Below are positions 8,805 through 17,399 of a stretch of 64,000 bases of DNA, one piece after another; position 1 is the first letter of the stretch, and each line of letters starts with the position of its first letter. The DNA comes from Rhodococcus pyridinivorans (GTDB lineage Bacteria; Actinomycetota; Actinomycetes; Mycobacteriales; Mycobacteriaceae). The notes under the pieces were generated by a model that was given only the letters and a program-made list of their open reading frames with translations, did not search any database and was not told the origin of the DNA. Made by a program: the position numbers and the translations under genes. Location: positions 4,154,001-4,218,000 of the forward strand of contig NZ_FNRX01000002.1 in NCBI RefSeq assembly GCF_900105195.1, read 5' to 3'.

Positions 8805-9518
8805 ATGACCCGCATCCTGTTCGTCGTCAGCTCCGCCGATCATTGGACATTGCAGGACGGCACCCGCCATCCCACGGGCTTCTGGGCGGAGGAACTCGTC
8901 GAGCCGTACACCGTCTTCGACGAAGCCGGCTACGACATCACCGTTGCCACTCCGGGCGGCCGCACGCCCGTCGTGGACCAGGCCAGCCTCGAACCCGACG
9001 CCGCAGGCGGTGAGGACCGCGTGGCCGAGTTGAAGTCGTCGCTCGAGAAGCTGCAGCCGGTGCTCACCGGTGCGGCGGTGCTCGAGGACCAGCGAGCCGA
9101 GGACTTCGACCTGCTGTTCGTGCCCGGTGGCCACGCCCCGATGGAGGATCTGGCTGTCGACGAGCGGTTCGGTGAACTCGTCCGGCACTTCGTCGAGGCC
9201 GACAAAGTGGTCGCGATGGTGTGCCACGCCCCGGCTGCCCTGCTTCCCGCCCACGAGTCCGGCGGTCGCTGGTTGTTCGAGGGTTACAGCCTGACTGCGT
9301 TCACGAACGTCGAGGAGGTCCAGGCGGGACTGGCCGACAAGGCACCCTGGTTGCTGCAGGACCGCCTGCAGGAGGCCGGGGCCGTCTTCTCGTCCACGGA
9401 CGCCTGGCAGCCGCACGTGGTGGTCGACCGCGTCCTGTACACGGGTCAGAACCCGGCCTCCTCGCGGCCGCTCGCCGAACGCATCGTCGCTGAGATCCCC
9501 GCGCGCGCTACGTCGTGA
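8805..9518 (+). CDS. DJ-1/PfpI (Hsp31-like) family protein
   Basis: A 237-residue member of the class I glutamine-amidotransferase-like superfamily, DJ-1/PfpI branch; relatives act as glyoxalases, deglycases or chaperones. The nucleophile elbow reads VAMVCHAPAALL with Cys140 followed by His141, and acidic residues E29/E30 in GFWAEELVEPY fit the glutamate that supports the cysteine in Hsp31-type enzymes. The phrase LLFVPGGHAPMEDLA (about 103-117) is typical. The start is ATG 8805, preceded by AGAGAGGAC. It overlaps the next gene, which runs convergently, by 11 bases at the 3' ends. Substrate is not predictable from sequence. Confidence 0.88.
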   Translation: MTRILFVVSSADHWTLQDGTRHPTGFWAEELVEPYTVFDEAGYDITVATPGGRTPVVDQASLEPDAAGGEDRVAELKSSLEKLQPVLTGAAVLEDQRAEDFDLLFVPGGHAPMEDLAVDERFGELVRHFVEADKVVAMVCHAPAALLPAHESGGRWLFEGYSLTAFTNVEEVQAGLADKAPWLLQDRLQEAGAVFSSTDAWQPHVVVDRVLYTGQNPASSRPLAERIVAEIPARATS

Positions 9519-10530
9519 CCTTGCGGACGAAATCGATCGTCCGCTCGAGCGCGGCACGCGCATCCGGTGTCGACAGATCGAACTGGTACTCGTGTGCCAG
9601 TTCCGGTGTGTGGTCGTCCGGATAGAACAACGCATCCACCTGCACACCCAGTCCGGTGAGCCGCTGCGCGAGCCTCTCGGACTGGGTGGCGGTGAGCGGA
9701 TCGGCGTTGCCACCGGAGATGTAGGTGGCCGGGAAGTTCTCGGTGACCGAGTTCAATACCGACATCTGGCCCGCCGCATCCGAAGTGGCGAACTCCCGGG
9801 CGCCGGTGTAGGCCCACATCGCCTGCTCCACGCCCCATCCGGTCAGCCCGCCGCTCCCACCGATCGCGGACACGTCGTAGATGCCGCAGTTGAGCACGCC
9901 ACCGCGAACGTTCTCCCGAGTGAACGCCGGGTCGACACCGAGGGTCGCGGCGTAGTCGGGGTCGGTGATCGCCGCGGCGATCTGCGCGGACAGTTGCGCC
10001 CCGGCCGAGTCACCGGCGAGCACGATCCGCTCGGTGTCGATGTGCAGTTCGTCGGCGTGCTCGAGCAAGTAGCGCTGTGCATCGACGAGTTGCCGCACCG
10101 GGGTCGGATAGCGGTGGCCCGGTGCGAGCGAGTAGCCGACCGACACCACGGTGAATCCGGCGGCCGCGAGACGCCTGTAGTAGCCCGCGTAGTTGGTGCG
10201 GTTACCCGACAACCACGCGCCACCGTGCGTCCACACGATCGTCGGCAGCGCCTCGGTGGTCCCCGGCGGTGTGTACACGTCGAGATAGGCGTCCGGGTCG
10301 TCCTCCCGATAGTGGAGGTCGGCGACGAAGTCCGTCTCCGGAGCGTCCACCGCGAGCTTCGCGGTCTGCTCCCGCGCGTCGCGTTCGAACACCTTCCGCA
10401 CCACCAGTGATCCCGGCACAGGGGTGAGGACGAACGCCGCCGCCACGCCGACGAGCACCACGACGAAGACGATCAGGATCCATCGACCGACGCGCCGACG
10501 CGGCGCTCTGTCCGTACTGCCCTCCGACAC
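9508..10530 (-). CDS. Membrane-anchored alpha/beta hydrolase (HSL/esterase family)
   Basis: A 340-residue hydrolase. Residues 15-36 are a single hydrophobic segment after an Arg-rich stretch (RRRVGRW), so it is probably a signal anchor and the catalytic domain is outside the membrane. The oxyanion motif HGGAW is at 102-106, the nucleophile GDSAG at 173-177 (Ser175), and DPL (about 275-277) and a late His (DDHTPELAHE) supply likely acid and base. This is the pattern of carboxylesterases of the hormone-sensitive-lipase group. Natural substrate unknown. It converges on the DJ-1 gene with overlapping stop regions. Confidence 0.88.
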   Translation of the reverse strand: MSEGSTDRAPRRRVGRWILIVFVVVLVGVAAAFVLTPVPGSLVVRKVFERDAREQTAKLAVDAPETDFVADLHYREDDPDAYLDVYTPPGTTEALPTIVWTHGGAWLSGNRTNYAGYYRRLAAAGFTVVSVGYSLAPGHRYPTPVRQLVDAQRYLLEHADELHIDTERIVLAGDSAGAQLSAQIAAAITDPDYAATLGVDPAFTRENVRGGVLNCGIYDVSAIGGSGGLTGWGVEQAMWAYTGAREFATSDAAGQMSVLNSVTENFPATYISGGNADPLTATQSERLAQRLTGLGVQVDALFYPDDHTPELAHEYQFDLSTPDARAALERTIDFVRKVTT

Positions 10531-10646
10531 CTGTCACTCCTACCCGGGTCACGACGCGCCCGGGCGGATCCGGACCGAACGATCATGTCAAACAGTGCGG
10601 CGGGATGCGGGTTCTCGGGCGGGGCGTCCGCGCCGCGAGACGACCG

Positions 10647-10951
10647 TCAGGGTTGTTCGCTCAGCGCCTGCAATCGGGTCTCCTCGAGGTCGAGGCGGCG
10701 CTGGGCCGCACCGAGCGTCTGCGAACTGTAGGTACCGCGCGCCCGGCCCTCGAGCAGGGCCCCGCGTTCGGCCGCGATGGTGAGCAGCCGCAGTGGTCAC
10801 GACGACGAGAAGGACCCCGAGTCCGCTGATGGCCTTGAAGTTCCGGCGGAAGTCCTGGGCCGGCATGCTCAGCGCGGCCGAGTACAGCCGCGATGCTCAC
10901 GGTGCCGGCGATGCCGACCACTGCCATGAGGGCCAGATCCATTCGGATCAT
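10647..10951 (-). pseudogene. Small membrane-protein gene broken by two frameshifts
   Basis: Coding signal moves through all three minus-strand frames. It begins at ATG 10951 as MIRMDLALMAVVGIAGTVSI, continues in the next frame from about 10880-10866 as MPAQDFRRNFKAISGLGVLL and then VVVTT, and ends in the third frame from about 10787 as LLTIAAERGALLEGRA, later LGAAQRRLDLEETRLQALSE, with a stop at 10647-10649. Each fragment has natural composition while the continuation of each frame does not. Joined, it would be roughly 100 residues with two membrane helices and a charged C-terminal coiled region. Both shifts are of the same sense. Whether these are real mutations or sequencing errors cannot be decided here. 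Confidence 0.6.
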
Positions 10952-11139
10952 CGTGCTCGCTCATGACCCCTCGGCCGCGGAGCGGTGCACGTGGTGTTCG
11001 TCGTGCGTAGACGGATATCGCGGGCTTTCTCGTTGAATGAGAAGAATCGATCCTACGAGCCGTCATCGCTCCCACACTCGTGGAACACATCGGTGTCCCA
11101 CGCGCGCGGGACGGCGACGACCACGCTGAGGAGAACCCT

Positions 11140-12597
11140 ATGGCCTTGCTCGACGAAGCCCTGTGGACGGGAAAGATCCATCTCGACGGCTGGCGCCCCG
11201 GCAACGGCGGCACCACGAAGGTCACCAACCCCTCGACCGGGGAACAAATCGCCGAGATCGGCCTGGCCGACCCCGATGACGTCTACGCCGCCGCCCGCGC
11301 TGCCGCCGCCGCACAGAAGTCCTGGGCCGCCACGGCGCCGTCCGAGCGTGCGGAGATCCTCCGTCGCGCCGGCGAGAAGTTCCGTGAGCACGCCGACGAA
11401 CTCATCGGCTGGGGACTCCGCGAGACCGGGTCCATTCCGGACAAGGCCGCCATGGAGGTGTTCGGTTCCGCCACCGAGTGCTTCGAGGCGTCGGCGCTGC
11501 CCACCCATCCGCACGGTGAGTACCTGCCGTCGGACAACGGTCACTGGTCCATCGCGCGCCGCCTGCCCGCCGGCGTCGTCTCGGTGATCGCACCGTTCAA
11601 CTTCCCGTTGCTGCTCGCGATGCGCTCGGTTGCCCCGGCTCTCGCCCTCGGCAATGCGGTGCTGCTCAAGCCGGATCCGCGGACCACCGTCATCGGTGGT
11701 GTCGCCGTGGCCCGGATCTTCGAGGAGGCCGGACTACCCGCCGGTGTGCTGCAGGTGCTGCCCGGTGGTGGTGACGTCGGCGCCGCAACCGTCGATGCTC
11801 CCGAGGTGCGGGTGGTCTCGTTCACCGGATCCACCGCCGCCGGACGCCACGTCGGCAAGGCCGGCGCGGAACATCTCAAGCGCACCCACCTCGAACTCGG
11901 CGGCAACAACGCGATGATCGTGCTCCCCGGCGCCGACGTCGATCTCGCTGCCGGTGTCGGAGCGATGGGATCGTTCTTCCACCAGGGCCAGATCTGCATG
12001 ACCACCGGCCGGCACCTGGTGCACGAGTCCGTCTACGACGACTACGTGCGCGCCCTCGCCGCGAAGGCGGATGCGCTCGTCGTCGGCGATCCCGCAGGCG
12101 GCCCGGTTCACCTGGGCCCGATCATCGACGAGCGTCAGCTGGCGAACATCGACACGATCGTGCAGGACACCGTCGCCGCGGGCGGCACTCTCGCTGCCGG
12201 AGGCACGCACGAGGGGTTGTTCTACCGGCCCACCGTCCTGACCGATCTGACCACCGAGATGCCCGCCTGGGGCCAGGAGATCTTCGGTCCCGTCGCGCCG
12301 GTGCTGAAGTTCTCCGACCCGGACGAGGCCGTCGAACTGGCCAATGCGTCCGAGTACGGCCTGTCGGTGAGCATCGTCGGCGACGTGGGACAAGCGATGA
12401 AGATCGCCGACCGGATCCACTCGGGCAAGATCCACATCAACGAGATGACCGTCGCCGACGAGGCCAACGCTCCCTTCGGCGGGGTCGGGGCATCCGGTAC
12501 CGGTTCCCGTTTCGGCGGTCCAGCCGCGAACATCGAGGCGTTCACCGAGACCCAGTGGGTCACGGTGCGTCCCGACATCGCGCCCTACCCGTTCTGA
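11140..12597 (+). CDS. Benzaldehyde/vanillin-type aldehyde dehydrogenase
   Basis: A 485-residue NAD(P)-dependent aldehyde dehydrogenase that would oxidise an aromatic aldehyde to the acid. The catalytic pair is visible as Glu252 in LELGGNN and Cys286 in HQGQICMTTG; the NAD-binding phrases APFNFPLLLAMRSVAPALAL and FTGSTAAGR are present. The sequence most resembles benzaldehyde and vanillin dehydrogenases (short N-terminus, GQICM around the cysteine), an inference from remembered family features. The start at ATG 11140 follows GAGGAG at 11128-11133. It is a stand-alone gene closed by a strong hairpin, with no linked aromatic-pathway genes in the window. Confidence 0.88.
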   Translation: MALLDEALWTGKIHLDGWRPGNGGTTKVTNPSTGEQIAEIGLADPDDVYAAARAAAAAQKSWAATAPSERAEILRRAGEKFREHADELIGWGLRETGSIPDKAAMEVFGSATECFEASALPTHPHGEYLPSDNGHWSIARRLPAGVVSVIAPFNFPLLLAMRSVAPALALGNAVLLKPDPRTTVIGGVAVARIFEEAGLPAGVLQVLPGGGDVGAATVDAPEVRVVSFTGSTAAGRHVGKAGAEHLKRTHLELGGNNAMIVLPGADVDLAAGVGAMGSFFHQGQICMTTGRHLVHESVYDDYVRALAAKADALVVGDPAGGPVHLGPIIDERQLANIDTIVQDTVAAGGTLAAGGTHEGLFYRPTVLTDLTTEMPAWGQEIFGPVAPVLKFSDPDEAVELANASEYGLSVSIVGDVGQAMKIADRIHSGKIHINEMTVADEANAPFGGVGASGTGSRFGGPAANIEAFTETQWVTVRPDIAPYPF

Positions 12598-12611
12598 CGC
12601 AGATCGCGAAT

Positions 12612-12641
12612 CGGCCGGGCGAGCGTGTGCTCGCCCGGCCG
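12612..12641 (+). terminator. Strong hairpin terminator
   Basis: CGGCCGGGCGAGC (12612-12624) pairs perfectly with GCTCGCCCGGCCG (12629-12641) around GTGT, followed by TTCTCGT. It lies between the convergent aldehyde dehydrogenase and flavoprotein genes and can serve both. Confidence 0.85.
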
Positions 12642-12661
12642 TTCTCGTATGCCCGACAGGA

Positions 12662-13639
12662 CTATTCGGCGAAGGTGAGTCCGCGGGCGGCTCGTTCCTC
12701 CACCGCCGCGGCCGTCTCCTCCGCGATCAGGTCGGCGTTCACGGCCGCCCCTGTCATCACGCCGGCGCCTGCAGCGACCACGACCACCGCGGAGAGGTCG
12801 GCGGAGTTGCCCGCCGCCCATACGCCGGGCAGAGCGGTCTTCCCCGTCGGATCGGTCTCGATGAGGGTCCCCACGGGATGGTCGGTGACCGTTCCGCCGA
12901 GCTGCTCGTACAGGTCGGCGCGGGCGACGAAACGCGGTGCGACCACCACGGCGTCGACCTCGACCTCGGTGCCGTCCTCGAGCACCACGGCACGGACCTC
13001 CTCGCCGTCCGCTCGCAGTTCCGCGACGGTGCCGTCGACGATCCGCACGTCGCGCGCCTCGAGCTGGTCGCGGGCCTCGCTCTCCAGGGCGGGCGCCGAG
13101 TGGGTGAAGAAGGCGACGTCGTCGCTGAGCTGACGGAACAACAGGGTCTGGTGCACGCTCATCGGCCCCGACGAGATCACGCCGACGCGCCGGTCCCGAA
13201 CCTCCCAGCCGTGGCAGTACGGGCAGTGCAGGACACTCTTCCCCCACAGTTCGCGGACTCCGGGCAGGTCGGGCAGCTCGTCGACCAGTCCCGTCGCGAG
13301 GATCAGTCGACGTGCCTGCACGGTGGTGCCGCCGGAGAGACCGATCTCGAATCCCGTGTCGCTGCGACGAGCGGATTCTGCTCGTGCGGACAGGATTTCG
13401 GCGCCGTATCCGGCGGCCTCCTTCCGTCCGAGAGCCAGCAGTTCGGTCGGCGCGATGCCTTCGTGTCCGATCACGTTGTGCGCGGCCGCGGCAGGGGCGT
13501 TGCGCGGTTCTCCGGCATCGACGACAAGCACCGAGCGGCGTGAGCGTGCCAGCGCTGTGGCGGCACTCAGTCCGGCGGAGCCGCCGCCGATCACGACGAC
13601 GTCGTAACCGTCCTGTGTGGGGTTCTCCTGGGTGTTCAT
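12662..13639 (-). CDS. Thioredoxin-reductase-like FAD/NAD(P) oxidoreductase
   Basis: A 325-residue two-dinucleotide-domain flavoprotein. The FAD-binding GGGSAG is at 18-23, the redox pair CPYC at 139-142 (in LHCPYCHGWEV), and the C-terminal FAD contact reads GVWAAGNSAD near 283. In this subfamily the CPYC motif is followed by HGWE rather than the usual thioredoxin-reductase context, so the partner may not be thioredoxin. The start ATG 13639 lies inside the stop of the upstream methyltransferase gene (ATGA, 4-base overlap), which points to translational coupling and a joint role. A divergent XRE-cupin gene is the likely regulator. Confidence 0.88.
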   Translation of the reverse strand: MNTQENPTQDGYDVVVIGGGSAGLSAATALARSRRSVLVVDAGEPRNAPAAAAHNVIGHEGIAPTELLALGRKEAAGYGAEILSARAESARRSDTGFEIGLSGGTTVQARRLILATGLVDELPDLPGVRELWGKSVLHCPYCHGWEVRDRRVGVISSGPMSVHQTLLFRQLSDDVAFFTHSAPALESEARDQLEARDVRIVDGTVAELRADGEEVRAVVLEDGTEVEVDAVVVAPRFVARADLYEQLGGTVTDHPVGTLIETDPTGKTALPGVWAAGNSADLSAVVVVAAGAGVMTGAAVNADLIAEETAAAVEERAARGLTFAE

Positions 13640-14481
13640 CGGTTCTCCTCCTTGATTGCCTGTGCGATCCACACGGTTCGGGATCCACGCACCACCAGAT
13701 CTGCCCGGTGCAGCACCGAGTCGGGACCGTCGCCGACGAGTCGATCGAGCGTGTCGAGATCCTCGTCGGACACGGCGTTGTCGAGGCCGGTCCGCATCCG
13801 GCTCAGCACCGCGTGGGCGTATCGGCGTGCGGTGTCGTCGACGTCGGCACCGAGTTCGTCGCGGCGCATCTCGACCATCCCGAACCCGGCGCGACGCAGG
13901 TTGTCGCTCCAGTCGGGCCACCTGTTCCACCCTCGGGACGCCGCGGCCTCGTGACATCTCGCTTCGAGTCCCGGTGTACCGATACCGATGTCGTCGGGCA
14001 GGAATCGTGGTTGCGACTCCATCTCGGTGACGACCACCGTCCCCCCGGGTGCCATCGCCTCGGCGAGTTGCCGGAGCGTTGCATCCGGATCCTCGATGTG
14101 GTGCAGGGACAGCGCCGCCCAGGCGAGGTCGATCGCACCGACGGCCGGAAGTCCTGCATCGAGGTCGGCCTCGACGGTCCGGATCCGATCACCGAACCCG
14201 TTGTACGCGGCGGTCTTCCGGAGTCGTTCGAGCATCCCGGCGGACCGGTCGAGAGCGACGAGCTGCGCGTGGGGGAACCGGCGCGCCAGGGCGAGTGTGC
14301 CTGTTCCTGTGCCGGCGCCGATGTCGACGACGGTGCGCGGTTCGCGCTCGAGCTGTCCGGCGACCCGGTCGAGCAACGACTCGAAGTAGGGCCGGTTCAT
14401 CGCGGCGTCGAGGTCGAGCACCTCGGCCATCGACTCGTCGTGCGCGTGGTCGTGCGGTGCGTGGTGGGCGTGGTGGTGCAT
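13636..14481 (-). CDS. Class I SAM-dependent methyltransferase with His-rich N-terminus
   Basis: A 281-residue methyltransferase. The SAM-binding glycine loop VVDIGAGTGTGTLALA is at about 51-66, followed by the acidic strand end VALDRS (about 74-79) and the later WAALSLHHIEDP. The first 16 residues contain eight histidines interspersed with Asp/Ala (MHHHAHHAPHDHAHDE), which could bind a metal or be a natural tag-like tail; the ATG is the first in the frame and sits 48 bases from the divergent regulator gene. It overlaps the flavoprotein gene by 4 bases. Substrate unknown. Confidence 0.87.
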   Translation of the reverse strand: MHHHAHHAPHDHAHDESMAEVLDLDAAMNRPYFESLLDRVAGQLEREPRTVVDIGAGTGTGTLALARRFPHAQLVALDRSAGMLERLRKTAAYNGFGDRIRTVEADLDAGLPAVGAIDLAWAALSLHHIEDPDATLRQLAEAMAPGGTVVVTEMESQPRFLPDDIGIGTPGLEARCHEAAASRGWNRWPDWSDNLRRAGFGMVEMRRDELGADVDDTARRYAHAVLSRMRTGLDNAVSDEDLDTLDRLVGDGPDSVLHRADLVVRGSRTVWIAQAIKEENR

Positions 14482-14512
14482 GACTCCACGTTAGGACGCG
14501 TCATCCAGTTTC

Positions 14513-14532
14513 GGCATATACTCTTGCCTATG
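14513..14532 (+). promoter_or_regulatory. Leaderless promoter for the XRE-cupin gene
   Basis: A TATACT hexamer at 14518-14523 stands 6 bases before the ATG at 14530, so transcription would begin at or next to the start codon and give a leaderless mRNA, common in this phylum. The 48-base region also has to contain the promoter of the divergent methyltransferase gene, so the regulator can act on both at once. Confidence 0.5.
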
Positions 14533-15114
14533 GAGCAAGAATCGTCCGATCTGGACCAACTCATCCGTCAGCGCATCCGCAGCCTGCGGCTCGCGCGGGG
14601 GTGGACCCTCGACACTCTCGCAGGCCGGTGCCACATCAGCCCGTCCAACCTGAGCCGCATCGAGACGGGCCGTCGCAGGATCGCACTCGACCAGCTCGTT
14701 CCCATCGCGCGGGCACTCGACACCACGATCGACCAGCTCGTCGAATCCGGCGAGGACCAGGACGTGGTGATCAGGCCCCAGGCGTGCGACACCCCGGGGT
14801 ACACGACCTGGCTATTGTCGCGGGAACGATCACTGGGCGGCGTCACCATCGCCAAGATGCGGATCACGAAGCAGGAGCCGGTGCCGGCCGACACGCTCCC
14901 CGTGCACCCGGGGCACGAATGGTTCACCGTCCTGACCGGCACCGCCCGGCTCCAACTCGGCGAACGGACGATCCTCATCCAGGAGGGCAACGCAGCCGAG
15001 TTCTCGACGATGACACCGCACGCCATCAGCGCGCACGACGGACCGGTGGAGATCCTCACGATCCTCGATCAGAACGGGGAGCGTGCGCACCTGCGCAACC
15101 CCGCATCGCACTGA
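14530..15114 (+). CDS. XRE-family regulator with C-terminal cupin sensor domain
   Basis: A 194-residue regulator. Residues 10-68 form a Cro/C1-type helix-turn-helix (IRSLRLARGWTLDTLAGRCH then ISPSNLSRIETGRRRI), and residues 100-180 form a cupin barrel with the HPGHEWFTVLTG and EFSTMTPHAISAH strands, whose histidines may bind a metal or small ligand. This layout is that of sensors that detect a substrate of the neighbouring enzymes. It is divergent from the methyltransferase-flavoprotein pair and probably controls it and itself. Start is the ATG at 14530, apparently leaderless. Confidence 0.88.
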   Translation: MEQESSDLDQLIRQRIRSLRLARGWTLDTLAGRCHISPSNLSRIETGRRRIALDQLVPIARALDTTIDQLVESGEDQDVVIRPQACDTPGYTTWLLSRERSLGGVTIAKMRITKQEPVPADTLPVHPGHEWFTVLTGTARLQLGERTILIQEGNAAEFSTMTPHAISAHDGPVEILTILDQNGERAHLRNPASH

Positions 15115-15132
15115 AAGGGCCGGGTTCGCCCG

Positions 15133-15621
15133 TCAGGCGTACAGGCGATCGACGAACGCGCCGAGATTCTCGCGGACGCGCTCGGTCTTCTCCTCCGGCT
15201 CGAGATCCTCGCGGTACCGGCTGCCCAGTGCGGGCTTCTTCTTGCCGCGCGCGTACAGCGAGCACTGCAGGTCGATGCACATGTAGGTTCCGACCGCGTT
15301 GCCCGCTCGACCCGCATCGCCGACCTTGTTCGCCGTCATCAAAGCGATGCCACCCCGGGTGTGGGTGGTGAAGCAGATCGTGCACATCTGCGTCTTGCCC
15401 GAGCCCTGCTGTTCGAACCGCATGGCGACACCCACGAGTTCGCCGTCGCGGGGGACCACGATGTAGCCGCGACCGGGGAACGACGGGTCGGTCCAGCCGA
15501 GGAAGTCGAGTTCGTCCCACGGCCGGTCGTCGAGATCGCGCGGCACCGGAAGCCGCTTCGCATCACCCTTGGAGCAGTTGACGAAGGATGTTCGAATGTC
15601 CCGTTCGGTGAGCGGGTCCAT
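15133..15621 (-). CDS. FBP/FusB-type zinc-finger protein (elongation factor G-binding)
   Basis: A 162-residue protein resembling the FBP domain family, whose best-known members (FusB, FusC) bind elongation factor G and rescue it from fusidic acid. The C-terminal treble-clef zinc site is visible as CTIC (in TQMCTICFTTH) and, about 38 residues later, CIDLQC. The start at ATG 15621 (MDPLTERDIRTSF) follows GGTGGTC; an open extension to 15675 has no conserved character. It is the last gene of a minus-strand run after fmdB and fmdA, 86 bases behind fmdA. Whether it confers fusidic-acid tolerance is not known. Confidence 0.82.
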   Translation of the reverse strand: MDPLTERDIRTSFVNCSKGDAKRLPVPRDLDDRPWDELDFLGWTDPSFPGRGYIVVPRDGELVGVAMRFEQQGSGKTQMCTICFTTHTRGGIALMTANKVGDAGRAGNAVGTYMCIDLQCSLYARGKKKPALGSRYREDLEPEEKTERVRENLGAFVDRLYA

Positions 15622-15707
15622 GGCGGGGACCACCTTTCGTTCGCGTATGTACCGACCCGAGGACGGTACGCGCACCGCTCACACCGGGCAAACGATTTTC
15701 GCGGCCC

Positions 15708-16961
15708 TCACGCCGACGAACGCGGTGCTCCGATACCCGGATCGATCGTCACCGGACCGGATGCGGTGGGCGCGACCGGGAAGTCGAAGATCGCCGTCGG
15801 AAGATACACCGTGGCACACGAATTCGGGATGTCCACGACACCCGACAAACGTCCCTCGATGGGTGCGGCCCCGAGCAGGAGATACGCCTGCTCGGGGCTG
15901 TATCCGAATTTCGTCAGATAGTCGATGGCGTGCAGACACGCCCGCTGGTACGCCAATTGCGAATCCAGATACCGCTGTTCGCCGTCGAGCGTCACGGACG
16001 TGCCGGAGAACGCGAGCCACTCGGAATACTGCGGGTCGGTGTTGCCCGGCATGAAGATGGCGTTCTCGCTCACCCCATAGGTCTCCATACCGCCGGGGAT
16101 CAGATCGACGCGCAGGTCGATGAACCCGCCCATTTCGATGGCACCGCAGAAGGTGATCTCGCCGTCACCCTGCGAGAAGTGCAGGTCGCCGACCGACAGA
16201 TTCGCGCCGTCGACGAAGACCGGATAGAAGATCCGGCTTCCCTTCGTGAGGTTCTTGATGTCCTGGTTGCCGCCGTTCTCCCGCGGTGGAGCGGTGCGCG
16301 CCGCTTCGGCCGCGACCCGGTCGAAATCGGCGCCCGACAGGCTGCCGAGAATCGCGCCGTTCGGCTCGGGCGGCAGCGCCAGCGCCGGCTCGCGGTCGGG
16401 ATCCGTCGCGATCAAAGCAGCTTCCCGAGTGTTCCACGTCGACAGCAGTTCGTGCGACGGCGCCGTGCCCATCAGGCCGGGATGCACGATGCCGGTGAAC
16501 GACACGTGGGGCACGTGGCGGCTCGTCGCTTTCTGCCCGGAGAAGTCCCAGATCGCCTTGTAGGCGTCGGGGAACTGGTCGGTGAGGAATCCCCCGCCGT
16601 TCGTCTTCGCGAAGATGCCCGTGTAGCCCCAGCCCTGCCCGGCGAGCGGACCCGAGTCCTCCTGCGGAATCGGGCCGAGGTCGAGGATGTCGACGATCAG
16701 CAGGTCGCCGGGCTTGGCACCCTCCACTGCGAACGGTCCCGACAACGCGTGCACGATGTGCAGCGGGGCATTGCGGATGTCGTCGGCGGAGTCGTCGTTG
16801 TGGATCTCGCCGTCGAACCATTCGCGGCAGTGCACGCGGAAGGAATCCCCCGGTTTCAGCATCGCGACGGGCGGGATGTCCGGGTGCCAACGGTTGTGGC
16901 CGATCTTGTCCTGATCGGTGAACCGGCGGGTCGAATCGAGGGGGAACACGACGTCGGGCAC
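15708..16961 (-). CDS. fmdA: Formamidase (acetamidase/formamidase family)
   Basis: A 417-residue amidase that hydrolyses formamide or other short amides to ammonia and the acid, providing nitrogen. It has family features throughout: FRVHCREWFDGEIHNDD near residue 42, GPFAVEGAKPGDLLIVDILD near 75, AKTNGGGFLTDQFP near 117, and the pocket region VGDLHFSQGDGEITFCGAIE (about 256-275), with the acid and histidine residues of the cambialistic-metal-free hydrolase fold. Length is normal. The upstream neighbour is the zinc-ribbon gene fmdB, the pairing known from formamidase loci of Methylophilus and many actinobacteria. A 17-base tandem repeat lies directly before the start. Confidence 0.94.
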   Translation of the reverse strand: MPDVVFPLDSTRRFTDQDKIGHNRWHPDIPPVAMLKPGDSFRVHCREWFDGEIHNDDSADDIRNAPLHIVHALSGPFAVEGAKPGDLLIVDILDLGPIPQEDSGPLAGQGWGYTGIFAKTNGGGFLTDQFPDAYKAIWDFSGQKATSRHVPHVSFTGIVHPGLMGTAPSHELLSTWNTREAALIATDPDREPALALPPEPNGAILGSLSGADFDRVAAEAARTAPPRENGGNQDIKNLTKGSRIFYPVFVDGANLSVGDLHFSQGDGEITFCGAIEMGGFIDLRVDLIPGGMETYGVSENAIFMPGNTDPQYSEWLAFSGTSVTLDGEQRYLDSQLAYQRACLHAIDYLTKFGYSPEQAYLLLGAAPIEGRLSGVVDIPNSCATVYLPTAIFDFPVAPTASGPVTIDPGIGAPRSSA

Positions 16962-16976
16962 GGGACCTCCTGGAGC

Positions 16977-17027
16977 GGTGTCTGATTACGGGCGGTGTCG
17001 GATCACGGGCGGTGTCGGATCACGGGC
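16977..17027. repeat. 17-bp tandem repeat, three copies, at the fmdB stop
   Basis: Units start at 16977, 16994 and 17011. The last two are identical (GGTGTCGGATCACGGGC) and the first differs at two positions. The array begins 16 bases upstream of the fmdA start and covers the 3' end of fmdB, whose stop codon (17020-17022) lies inside the third unit. It occupies the space where the fmdA ribosome site should be. Confidence 0.85.
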
Positions 17028-17310
17028 GGGGCAACGTTCGATGTCGGGGATCGGTCGTGACCGGCCGCGACGGACGCCTCGACACGCCTGGGAGGGAACC
17101 CGAGACGACGTCGGGCTCGGAAGCGGTACGGGCCGTCGCGTCGTGCAGGCGCATCGCTGCCGAATCTCCCCGACCGAGACGCGGTGGGGTGAGAGAGCGA
17201 CGAGACTGTTGCTCGCACCGCGGGCACGGAGCCGATGCGGAGACTTCGCTCATGGGAACGGAGACGTCGAAGGGCCCGCAGTCGGCACATCGGAACTCGT
17301 ACAGCGGCAT
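17020..17310 (-). CDS. fmdB: FmdB-family zinc-ribbon protein
   Basis: A 96-residue protein with the short CxxC zinc ribbon of the FmdB family: MPLYEFRCADCG, then CPRC about 25 residues later, so four cysteines can bind zinc. FmdB was described as a regulator in formamidase operons; its mechanism is uncertain. The second ATG (17310) is preferred because GAGAGG stands 8 bases before it and family members begin MPLYEF; another ATG is two codons upstream. The C-terminal 50 residues are Arg/Ser/Pro-rich and low in structure. Its 3' end runs into the 17-bp tandem repeat. Confidence 0.85.
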   Translation of the reverse strand: MPLYEFRCADCGPFDVSVPMSEVSASAPCPRCEQQSRRSLTPPRLGRGDSAAMRLHDATARTASEPDVVSGSLPGVSRRPSRPVTTDPRHRTLPRP

Positions 17311-17399
17311 CTGCATCGCCTCTCGCGCGTCGGTGCACCGACCATAACGGACCGAGCGGAAACCCGCGTGTCTACTCCGAATCTTCCTGCCGTCCGGAT

